DNA of 64,000 nucleotides from Globodera rostochiensis (Eukaryota > Nematoda > Chromadorea > Rhabditida > Heteroderidae): contig JAEVLN010000006.1 of NCBI GenBank assembly GCA_018350325.1, positions 1,697,193 to 1,761,192 on the forward strand. Direction: 5' to 3'. The position numbers were made by a program, and so were the translations under genes. Below the pieces are notes generated by a model. The model made no database searches and was not told where the DNA came from. It was given only the letters and a program-made list of their open reading frames with translations. Positions 35,101 through 40,263 of this stretch are shown here, piece by piece (within the stretch, counting starts at the first letter, position 1; every line of letters begins with the position of its first letter).

Positions 35101-36570
35101 TCATTTGCACACATATGCACTCGATTTGGTCGAGGAGGGAGCGGAGGTCGGGACAAAAGGAATCGCCGCCTCGGACGCGGGGCAATTTCCGAAGGGAGTT
35201 GTGGAGGGACCGCGCGACGTCCTCCGGATTATCGTAACTTTTCTTCAACAACGCTAACGCGCTCGAATAGGAGAGATCCGAAATGGGAAGGGGGCTTATG
35301 AGCGTTAGAGGGGGGCCGGATAAGCACTGCTTTAAATAGGTAAATTTAATGGAATCGGTGAGGGGGAGGTCGTCAACACTGGACTTAAAGGAGTTCCAAA
35401 AGGATTGGTATTGGACACAGTCGCCCGAAAATTTGGGGAGTTCGGTTTTTGGAAGGTGGATAACAGAGGCATTCATATTAGTGGAGGCGGGGCGCGGGGT
35501 ACTTCGGGGGATGGCGGCTTCCAACGACCGGCGTTGGGAGCGCATGGTGCGGGAATAATCCCGAAGGCGCTTCAATGTTTGAGGGTAGGGGTTGGCTGCG
35601 ACGAAGTCATCGAAGAGTGTGTTGTCCTGTATCCGCTCTGCTCCGGTCATATTCGTGCGCAATGCCATCCATTTGTCGACGGGATCCGCGATCTGCGCCG
35701 TGATTTCCCGCGTGTACGTGTCCTCGTCCGCCAAGTCGCGGAGACAGTTTTGGATGAGACAAGAGAATTCCGCCTCGGTTTGCCCTGGGGAACGGGCGGG
35801 GACGGGGAAAGTCCGTGCGTCGTTCAAAATTTCGAGGGCCTCAGCGTGGGCGATGGAAATGGTGGCCCGGAAATGGGCGCTCATTTCGGCTCAAAGGAAC
35901 AGAGAATGGGAAGCGGGATTCCCGGCCGTTGTGTCGTGATTGGGACGGGACCACAATCCGAATACCTGACTTTCACCCTTTAATTCTCCGACTCCAATTA
36001 GAACTCTTTATTCTCTTTCTCCCTTGGGAAACGATTATGCACGGGAAAACGATGATCTCGGGAGTAAAACTGTTGTGGCGTTGGTCGGGAGAAAACCATA
36101 GAGCAAAAGAGTGCCGGGCACTCGGACTCGGGCGGATCCCGGGGGGGGGGTAGATCAGTGGGGGTGATAAGAAGGGGAGGGTCGGCCCAAGAGTCCCGGG
36201 AACGGCGACGGGGAGGAAAGGCCGACGAAGAGAGACGGAAAAGCGGGGTGATGAAGGGCGGGAAAGGGCCGGGCGGGGGGGGGGGGCGGGAGGAGGACAA
36301 TTCTCGCTCAATGCGACACTACAGACCCAAGCCCCGCTCAACCTCCCATTTTTTTAAAATTTTTGTTAAAATTGTCGGGCCTGTGTTTGTCTGTGTTGGA
36401 TTGTTTACAAAATTGTTCACAAAATAAGAAATTACCAGGGGGCATTCGTCCCCAGGAAATTTGCAGTCCATACAACACGTCTCGAAGGGTGTCCGGCAAA
36501 TGCCACACGCGTCCTCCTTGCCGTCCATCCAACGCCAACCGCCCACAATGTTCAGCTGCTTGATACGGAC
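23129..36570 (-). CDS. APC11: APC11-type RING subunit of the anaphase-promoting complex (core exons)
   Basis: Exon 36436-36570 encodes VRIKQLNIVGGWRWMDGKED, then the first RING ligands CGICRTPFETCCMDCKFPGDE. Exon 23129-23251 encodes VLGQCKHPFHMHCIVKWTN .. CPLCRQEWKFATN and a stop. Joined in phase 0 they give the full APC11 domain with its conserved order of Cys and His ligands (CxxC, CxxC, CxHxFHxHC, CPLCRQEW) and the usual VRIK beginning and QEWKF end. The protein is the RING partner of the cullin-like APC2, recruiting E2 enzymes to ubiquitinate mitotic regulators. The intron (23252-36435) has a GTAATT donor and a CCCCAG acceptor. It contains a 12.6 kb BEL/Pao element in the same orientation as the gene; without it the intron would be about 590 bp. 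Typical APC11 starts MK just before VRIK; no such exon is obvious, and upstream exons at 37551-38843 may supply the N-terminus. Confidence 0.88.
23731..24115 (-). repeat. 3' LTR of the BEL/Pao element
   Basis: 385 bp, bounded by the inverted pentamer TGTCG..CGACA. It contains the end of accessory ORF4, whose stop lies at 23797. Matches 35932-36318 apart from a shorter G-run. Confidence 0.93.
23797..24906 (-). CDS. Retrotransposon accessory ORF4, copy A (Pro/Arg-rich, intact)
   Basis: 369 residues, about a quarter proline, beginning MENSGKTPKLVPSAISSILN. The first third is acidic and Ser/Pro-rich. The middle is strongly basic (RPGRLRHVRRSAPTSRGRFG, then GRWPRWRN), as in a nucleic-acid binding tail. 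The C-terminus is encoded inside the 3' LTR. It starts 14 bp after the ORF3 stop. I recognise no family. It stands where envelope genes lie in some BEL/Pao elements, but there is no signal peptide or glycoprotein-like membrane anchor. Copy B of this ORF is frameshifted. Confidence 0.6.
   Translation of the reverse strand: MENSGKTPKLVPSAISSILNHLKISAVPSDDPPPSPSQPLTPSLVRSTGTEMEIDNPADPPHHTEPEWAHTLESSLPPDRNPLASSPPGTQPASASIYSSFSSCSSPPTPNSASSTPSAAHPDLEPTPNFVVTLNELPGPPVSHTPPHPRVRGPSPAPTCPTTPAQPIEVIMGVTGRAAPRNSAHPPFNPRPAQRPGRLRHVRRSAPTSRGRFGASGHAPRAYVHGRWPRWRNGPAPPAPERPIPLNSIRFDTPPPNLPVVGRSVALSENCPPPAPPPPGPFPPFITPLFRLSSSAFPPRRRSRDSWADPPLLITPTDLPPPRDPPESECPALFCSMVFSRPTPQQFYSRDHRFPVHNRFPREKENKEF
24116..24123 (-). 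promoter_or_regulatory. Probable polypurine tract
   Basis: On the element's strand, GGGCGGAG stands directly before the 3' LTR (TGTCGCATTG..), the place of the plus-strand primer. Short but all purine except one C. Confidence 0.55.
24920..25480 (-). CDS. Accessory ORF3, copy A (predicted acylated membrane protein)
   Basis: 186 residues, identical in both copies. It begins MGNIFSLD, fitting the N-myristoylation pattern MGxxxS. Three hydrophobic segments follow: SFALLSLAFSLGVIGALLG (about 30-50), PTLLLTLLMMALLPA (about 62-77) and VLITVLICLGGLALLILLKL (about 123-145), then a hydrophilic tail with RTNPPPRF. It follows the ORF2 stop immediately and in the same frame (TAG ATG). Family unknown; a membrane-tethering role is inferred only from sequence. 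Confidence 0.6.
   Translation of the reverse strand: MGNIFSLDVSLHHHSTPDEPRPPSAECPGLSFALLSLAFSLGVIGALLGSFVFRTRPSRAPLPTLLLTLLMMALLPATTPRPIGKFPKGLIKGSLPILASSALYFGVDTLANALEDDDPPSDHSVLITVLICLGGLALLILLKLLTILINYRSRPEATPPDPSLELGDLRAAVSELVQRTNPPPRF
25481..25924 (-). CDS. Accessory ORF2, copy A
   Basis: 147 residues, Pro/Ser/Thr-rich, starting MDLGPPAPAG. Its first 91 nt overlap the end of pol in another frame, and its TAG is followed directly by the ORF3 ATG in the same frame. There is no recognisable domain, and a low-complexity composition leaves open that it is a passive overlap. Its preservation in both copies adds little, as they are nearly identical. Confidence 0.4.
   Translation of the reverse strand: MDLGPPAPAGSSITTPHSPRRGTSTPGRVLSANPAQFPRSPLGAERKSFAIPTLPFVTGCKFNKTPSRPPPTRDQAPPPPRSGIHRAGTFPGSITADQRRVGKSHAPPPVGGLTHLPYKATDPAQIIIHSSHPPPSLSPTRLTGPTI
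25834..28680 (-). pseudogene. Headless pol, duplicated copy A
   Basis: Identical to the C-terminal half of gag-pol from the RT active-site box (IYVDNVF) through RNase H and integrase to the same stop. Gag, protease and the N-terminal RT half are missing because the duplication breakpoint lies just upstream. It is not preceded by a translation start of its own except a chance GTG at 28677. It cannot supply reverse transcriptase but could encode an intact integrase domain if expressed. Confidence 0.85.
28685..29197 (-). pseudogene. Accessory ORF4, copy B (frameshifted and cut)
   Basis: Begins like copy A (MENSGKTPKL), but one C is missing near 28993: CGTGTGGGCCATTCG here against CGTGTGGGCCCATTCG in copy A at 24694-24709. 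After Glu-Pro-Glu-Trp it reads in another frame and ends at the duplication junction. The LTR-proximal basic half is absent. Confidence 0.85.
29211..29771 (-). CDS. Accessory ORF3, copy B
   Basis: Same 186-residue protein as at 24920-25480: MGNIFS start and three hydrophobic segments. This copy lies directly behind the intact gag-pol and ORF2. Confidence 0.6.
   Translation of the reverse strand: MGNIFSLDVSLHHHSTPDEPRPPSAECPGLSFALLSLAFSLGVIGALLGSFVFRTRPSRAPLPTLLLTLLMMALLPATTPRPIGKFPKGLIKGSLPILASSALYFGVDTLANALEDDDPPSDHSVLITVLICLGGLALLILLKLLTILINYRSRPEATPPDPSLELGDLRAAVSELVQRTNPPPRF
29772..30215 (-). CDS. Accessory ORF2, copy B
   Basis: Same as 25481-25924: 147 residues, overlaps the pol end by 91 nt in a different frame, and ends in a TAG abutting the ORF3 ATG in frame. 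Expression would need a spliced or internal transcript, or coupled translation. Confidence 0.4.
   Translation of the reverse strand: MDLGPPAPAGSSITTPHSPRRGTSTPGRVLSANPAQFPRSPLGAERKSFAIPTLPFVTGCKFNKTPSRPPPTRDQAPPPPRSGIHRAGTFPGSITADQRRVGKSHAPPPVGGLTHLPYKATDPAQIIIHSSHPPPSLSPTRLTGPTI
30125..35884 (-). CDS. BEL/Pao gag-pol polyprotein, intact
   Basis: 1919 residues, one open frame, no internal stop. The N-terminal Gag region is of the retrotransposon capsid-like type (about 1-330). A CCHC zinc knuckle lies near 408-421 (CYKCLKAGHFANQC), followed by a second Cys cluster (CPICKGPHPRALC). The aspartic protease has DDGSTNSYIS near 567. Reverse transcriptase spans about 780-1050, with FAITADIEKAFLQI and the active-site box YVDN at 972-975. 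RNase H shows FTDASG near 1140 and LWTDSSAVIAWL. The integrase has an HHCC finger (HLLNHHSS .. CCLPC) and the catalytic LDYVGPL (about 1529), YCDNATTF (about 1605) and WKGGHYERLV (about 1641). A BEL-type C-terminal domain follows (PGELVIVQ). The start at 35884 is the first ATG, 48 bp inside the 5' LTR boundary. All enzymatic motifs look functional. Confidence 0.95.
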   Translation of the reverse strand: MSAHFRATISIAHAEALEILNDARTFPVPARSPGQTEAEFSCLIQNCLRDLADEDTYTREITAQIADPVDKWMALRTNMTGAERIQDNTLFDDFVAANPYPQTLKRLRDYSRTMRSQRRSLEAAIPRSTPRPASTNMNASVIHLPKTELPKFSGDCVQYQSFWNSFKSSVDDLPLTDSIKFTYLKQCLSGPPLTLISPLPISDLSYSSALALLKKSYDNPEDVARSLHNSLRKLPRVRGGDSFCPDLRSLLDQIECICVQMSQQNQSYDTTPFQMEVEQRLPRFVLDEIFKAKEEEADWSSNKLKDRLRTILRRKEQIDCLQPKSSPARPPYSPNPGGHAHPSPSFDQPSGPTLTFNTQRGKFGPSQQRPKPSLPCLFCNNPAHFSSSCPQYNDPKSRSERLRLLRRCYKCLKAGHFANQCPQPATCPICKGPHPRALCTRQTRSLPPQSSLYAHYAAQRDPPHPNEAPPRTSHWACSSSMPLSLSFPPTPLLNPQAQTAPSPSAPSSTHSVQTDRSNVNPSQTNTSSIKSAQPLTQSPPVLLKCVRVTFFNPENETLSQSGVLLLDDGSTNSYISSQAAEAVKLTLTPTSICLGVFNSPECKTLPSFSTRFGIRMLNGKSLIVKANAVQHLTQPTQFVPFTPELLDCRDLLPNLVTARPVILLGSDYYYELEPIPTGRLPSGHHLIQTNLGPLIAGRASPCPPNTVSPTTQISNFSTQLPLAPADFFSLETIGITDPLEPLSDASVLQKFTDEIEFAENRYQVKFPFINPPSTLSLPTNFGLCWGRLRNTLSSLSKTPSLLSKYNEIIQTQKTLRVIEPIENHHKFSPPLHYLPHHAVVNEEKGKVRIVYDGSAKIPTELALNDCLHAGAVILPQLVGQLIRFRLPMFAITADIEKAFLQIAIHPSHRDCTRFLWLKDPALPLSYENLQIFRFARVPFGLTCSPFLLGATILHHLSLKPSPLSAEISSNIYVDNVFLSAESPAEGQEKCSSAISLFQSANMNLREFCSNSPECLALVAQDRRLSGFSQKFLGIDWATDTDDLVFHVSPPPSPFVVTKRTLLTFIAGIYDPLGLIQPVLLAPKLFLQSLWHENLKWDDPLPPNLEEKWDAIVKPWPAKASVFVPRGISSHPSPSCRFQLHCFTDASGLAMCASIYLRTSQPTTPLATTALIFCKVKVKPTKKGSGERLTIPRLELIAALMGKRALKFVSAEFPPSLSLDPTLNLWTDSSAVIAWLNSPPPLKEIFVKNRVAEIYSLPNLVVRHVSGHENPADIGTRGLNSVPALNSSPAWWAGPSWLAQPEPQWPAPNPEIKLFSTNTPPFKSRPNLSPPPICSFYAQSTPPSNLFDLTRFSRLPKLIRSLSYFRRFITQSQPKLRRPSLTLFVSPTELRLALDLIIRHEQRANPPVDRDNESLGLFCDPKGILRSKGRLANSRGNQNAIEPVYLPPKSPLTRLIIYETHLLNHHSSPLQTLSFVRRQFWVPRGRRTAESAVAKCCLPCRRFSAAPFDLPPPPPYPGDRVTPSPPFSAVGLDYVGPLHIKITDPPNPARPNPLPPKNCTQKHWVVLWVCLATRALSLDLVPDLTTASFALAYRRFLAKFGAPAAIYCDNATTFCSFQHFLAHKHPSVVPIWHLRTPYAAWKGGHYERLVALVKHHLRRSLSPGVFPRTLRLPELSTLLAEIETIINSRPICFDSSNPAELRPLRPIDFLRPLSRHPDFLYPDPQTDPGVSPTEVPPSTQISLSTSWIALSAAAGQFWKIWSRDYLASLRERFQKISQSNNRCPQPGELVIVQSNSTPRSIWSVAIIIEIYRTASNHPNTAKLKFMSGHISTRSVHHLYPLETTEEIQPRVSSPAPPKPALKFNWAPFPPTQSETALPPSPSRGEPFAGRKWTWALQPPRGHQSPPPTPPVEAPPPPGGC
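35905..35931 (-). promoter_or_regulatory. Candidate primer binding site
   Basis: Just inside the 5' LTR the element strand reads CAACGGCCGGGAATCCCGC. The plus strand, GGGATTCCCGGCC, resembles the T-arm end of tRNA-Gly, but the TGG expected against a CCA tail is missing. The usual tRNA match is therefore only internal and the assignment is uncertain. Confidence 0.3.
35932..36318 (-). repeat. 5' LTR of the BEL/Pao element
   Basis: 387 bp, TGTCG..CGACA, matching the 3' LTR except for two extra G in a homopolymer. Should contain the element promoter; no specific motif is claimed. Confidence 0.93.
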
Positions 36571-36630
36571 CTGAAATTTTAAAATGTTTTTTTTTGTTTA
36601 AATTTATAAAAAAAAGGATTGGTTTTTTTT

Positions 36631-36864
36631 AGGGTAGGACGGGACCGGGACTTTTTGGAAAAACAACGGGACTAAATTTGGCCCGGTCAAAAAAAAAAAA
36701 CCGGGACTACTAGACAAAAACAAGAAAAAAAAATGATTGGTAAAACCCACCGGGACCATTATAAGGGGATTTTAAAGCAATTTTGAAAAACCGGGACCAA
36801 AATTTCAGTACAAAATTGGGAAAAATTGACCATTTCAGTACTGGTCCCGGTCCCGTCCTACCCT
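36631..36864. repeat. Inverted-repeat element near APC11
   Basis: TAGGGTAGGACGGGACCGGG on the left and CCCGGTCCCGTCCTACCCTA on the right form a nearly perfect terminal inverted repeat about 20 bp long. Flanks GTTTTTTT and GTTTAACA match only partly. Non-coding MITE in the intron between the APC11 core and the upstream exons. Confidence 0.75.
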
Positions 36865-37550
36865 AGTTTAACAGCACAGAAACTGAGCCAGCCCCAATTC
36901 GTACGCACACATTTAAACACAAAACAGAAATTCGAAGTTTGAACATTTGGTCTAAAATGCAATATTTCATAAACATAATTTCTTACATAAATTGTACAAA
37001 AAAAAAAAATACACGGATTCAGCCTGGCATATTTCAGTGCATTTGAACAGCGTTCGGTAAAAAACCGTCCGCCCCTTTTGGGTTGCCCGAAAAACGTACC
37101 CTGGAAGTTTTTTCGAGGGGGGGGGGGGGGAGGCTAATTTAAAAAAAAACCAATCGTTAGGGGTGAAGTAAAATTTCAAAAATTTTGCCTATCGCCGGGA
37201 ACATTTTTTGAATTTTTTTTTTTTGTTGGTGGAATTTGTTAAGAAAATTGGTTTAAAACACAAAAAAAGTCCACCCTCTCCCCCCCCCCCTTTGGTTTTT
37301 CTCTCAAAAAATTTTCCGGAGGGACTGTGACCCCCCCCCCAGGGCACAACCCCTGCCCGCGGGTCCAAGTCGATTTTTTGAATTGAACTTTCAGCAAATT
37401 GTGTAAGGAAAATTTGTTCGTTGTTTCTGTTAAAGAATTTTTTTTTACAATTTGTGCAGAAGTGTGGGCTTTTTTTTTTTTAGTAATTTGGAAAAAATGT
37501 TAAATTAAACTTTTGTCGTTTTTTCTAATGTTTTTTTTTCTTAAAAAAAC

Positions 37551-38843
37551 CTTAAGACGCGTTTTGGTGGGCAATTCCAACGGAACTTTTTCCTCAAAAC
37601 TTTCCATCGGTCCAAACGACAGACCGGCGCCAGTGGACGCACTTGTCGAAGCAGCGGCTAAGCCTAGCGGATGCGGCTTCTGAAACTAAAGAAAATTTCG
37701 TCAAAAATATGACAAAAAAAATCACCAAAATTTGAGAAAAAAACGGTCCATATTTTACTAAACCAAAAAAACAGTAAAAAATGACATGGCCAGGGTTGAA
37801 ACCGGGATTTTGGGACGGACACGGTTTTGATTTCGTACTTGGCCAACCACGGGTGGGGTGGGGGGGGGGGTTTGGAAACCGTTTTGAATTCTTAGGGGTG
37901 CATTTTTTGCTTTTTATTGCATTTTTGTTAAGCAATTTTTTCAAAAAATGTTCGATTTTTAAGTTTTTGCTAAGAAGTTTTCAAAAAAGCGATTTTTTTT
38001 TGCAAATTTTGCTTTCTGGTACGTCTCTGCCTCCAACTCTAAATTAGGACAGAACCGTTACCGGGGCGGCACCCCCCAAAAATTGTAGTAGAAAAATTTC
38101 GTAAATAATGGTTCAAAATGTTTATCGTTTTGTAAAAAATGTGAGCGTCCAAAATCTTCAAAAAATTTTGAAATCCTTTTTTACCGTTGGAAAAGGGACG
38201 GAACGATTGGATGTGTTGGCAAATGCCGTTTCGTCTGCTGGCGACTCCTAAAAATGTTAAAACAATTTTTTTTTTGTTTTTATAAATTTTCCATATAAAA
38301 AATTACCGCTCCCGCAACGGAGAGAACATCGCCAATCAAGTCGCTGTCCGCCCAAATTGCTAAATGTGAAAATTTTTTAAATAAAATTTGTACCAAAAAT
38401 TGCGGAATTTCCGAACCCCCAATTCGGAGAGTACTTAAATTGGCATAGTTTTTAAAAAAGAATCCAAAAATTTTCGAGACTCTAAATATTCATGTTCTTG
38501 GATTCCTCCCGGCGGTCTCTACTTTTATTATGAAAATTTAAAAAAAAAACAAAAAAAAATTTCGGACGCGAAAGTTCGTGCAAGCTTCCGTGCAGGCTTC
38601 CGTTGCTGATCCCACCGCCGCCGCCGCCGCCGCCAGCGCCACTCACTTCCTGCGCGTCCATTGTGTTACTCCAATCCGTGGCCATTGGATGAATTGGGCT
38701 GGCGGGAGAGCTAACAAAAAAAAATTATTTTGAAATTTTTTTTCTAACTTTTAAATGCCTAAATTTTTAAATCAAAATTGTGAGAATAAAACTTACGACA
38801 ATTGGTCATCATTTGACGCTGAGTCTTCATTTGACGACATCAT
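37551..38843 (-). CDS. Exons upstream of APC11: N-terminal extension or separate small gene
   Basis: Exons 38797-38843 (MMSSNEDSASNDDQL), about 38616-38710 (SPASPIHPMATDWSNTMDAQ, then a Gly run), 38307-38359 (IWADSDLIGDVLSVAGA), 38185-38247 (ESPADETAFANTSNRSVPFP) and 37551-37679 (KPHPLGLAAASTSAS.. to PLELPTKTRLK) join in phase. The last ends in phase 0 exactly where the APC11 exon begins, and all seven exons together are 645 nt, a whole number of codons (214 residues). The junction TRLK-VRIK aligns with the usual MK-VKIK start of APC11, so the exons may give an acidic, disordered N-terminal extension. The donor AAG|GTTTTTT is weak, and reading on gives a stop near 37505, so a separate gene is possible. 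Exon 2's donor (38615) was chosen by phase. Confidence 0.5.
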
Positions 38844-38914
38844 TCAGTGAATATTTGGAAAAACAAATGATTTGCTAAAACATTGTTTTAAACAAAGCTG
38901 CGATATGCTCTCTG

Positions 38915-39147
38915 CAAGGACGTAGCCAGGGGGGGGGGAATTCCCACCTCCCGAAATGAAATTTGAGAACAAAACCATAGGGGGGACCCTTTTGTTTTGC
39001 AATTTTACAATTTTTTGACCAATTTTCTTAACAAATTGCATCAAAAATCGAAAAAATTTCCCCGGCGGCGCCCGCCGGGCCGCTCAGATGGGAATGCCAT
39101 ATGAGCGCCGCGCCGAAATTTTTTCCTAGCTAGTAGCTACGTCCCTG
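38915..39147. mobile_element. hAT-type MITE (233 bp)
   Basis: Ends CAAGGACGTAGCCAGG / AGCTACGTCCCTG, exact 8-bp duplication GCTCTCTG (38907-38914, 39148-39155). Same family as 13518-13819 (shared CCCTTTTGTTTTGCAATTTT). Located about 70 bp upstream of the start at 38843. Confidence 0.9.
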
Positions 39148-39155
39148 GCTCTCTG

Positions 39156-40263
39156 CGATGCTTTAGCAGCTTTTTGTGGGTTTTAGAAGGCAATTTGAGA
39201 TCCCTGGTACAGCCAGGTGCAGAGTTTCAGTCAGATGAGTGGGGGTCGTTTGGCCCGGCCCCGAGGAGGTTTGGGTGTCCGGACATTTGGCACATTGGAC
39301 ATTTCGCACACTAGTGAAAAAACGGACGTTTCACACACTGGGGAGGAAAAGGACCACACATAAGTTCACACACATTGAATAAAAGCGAGCAAAGTATCTT
39401 TGATAGGTGAATAAATTTGAAATTAAGCCTATGTTGAATAATTTGGTTAAAATTATCAAAACAAACTCAAAAAACACAATGTCAACCCATTTTGGTCAAC
39501 TTTTGGTGGCTTTCTTCATAGTGGATTCCGGCACAAACTTTTTTTTGTTGTTGCGGATTCTTATTCATCTCGACGAGAGGAATCGATTGGTAGTATTTTT
39601 ATTCGAATCTCAACCATTCAATGGGCAAGCGATGTGCGAAATGTCCAACGTGCCAAATGTCCGATAGCCTTTAGAGGCCAAATTTTTGTGTTTTACCCGA
39701 TACCAGGGCCGTAAAAGCTCCGGCGGGGGAACAGTAGACTTGCCGACCTGTCAACTCGCCGACGGTTGACTCGCCGACGTGTCAAGTTAGATTTGTAAAA
39801 ATCTCAATTTAGTTCTGGGAAAAAAATTGCGGCAATCAACCTAGAATTGGGTCCCGACCAAAAAAATGTTAAAAATTTAGATGTTTATAATTGTTTCCCA
39901 AAATTTCTTAAAAATGCATGTTTTCTAGGGTAAATATAAGCTTAGGGCACGAATCCGAGCTCGGGTCAGGCATGAACTATTATCGGCGAGTCGACCGTCG
40001 GCGAGTTGACATGTACCCCTGCGGCGGTGCCGCAGGCACGTACCTATTTAGGATTTCGCCTCGGTTTTGAATTTTCTTACGCTTTTTTAATCGATTATAA
40101 ATTTAGTTTACTTTTTTGTGATCGGTTAAAGAAATACTGGTGCTGAATACGCAGACATCGAATTGTACTGATTCAATCAAAATTTTGAACCAATAAAACG
40201 ACACATTTTCAAAATGTTTATTTCACATTGATTTGTCTCCCAAATTCCCCACGTCCTCACAAA
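39156..40263. other. Intergenic between the divergent/convergent gene pair, repeats only
   Basis: About 39733-40015 is an inverted repeat: GACTTGCCGACCTGTCAACT and GCCGACGGTTGACTCGCCGA on the left face TCGGCGAGTCGACCGTCGGC and AGTTGACATGTAC on the right. Other parts (39260-39310) repeat GGACATTTGGCACATTGGAC. No gene was seen. Confidence 0.5.

Larger units (their letters stand above)
23731..36318 (-). mobile_element. BEL/Pao LTR retrotransposon with an internal 4.29-kb duplication
   Basis: It is 12,588 bp long and transcribed on the minus strand. LTRs are 23731-24115 and 35932-36318; they begin TGTCG and end CGACA, and I see no difference between them except a G-run (10 against 12). The 4-bp target duplication is CTAC (23727-23730, 36319-36322). 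Inside, 5' to 3': gag-pol (35884-30125), three accessory ORFs, then a second copy of the segment from mid reverse transcriptase to mid ORF4. Copy B is 28721-33013 and copy A is 24429-28722. The junction is at 28720-28723, with CAG shared by the partners. Without the duplication the element would be about 8.3 kb, normal for BEL/Pao. The near-identity of LTRs and of the two internal copies indicates a very recent insertion and duplication. It sits in the APC11 intron. Confidence 0.93.
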
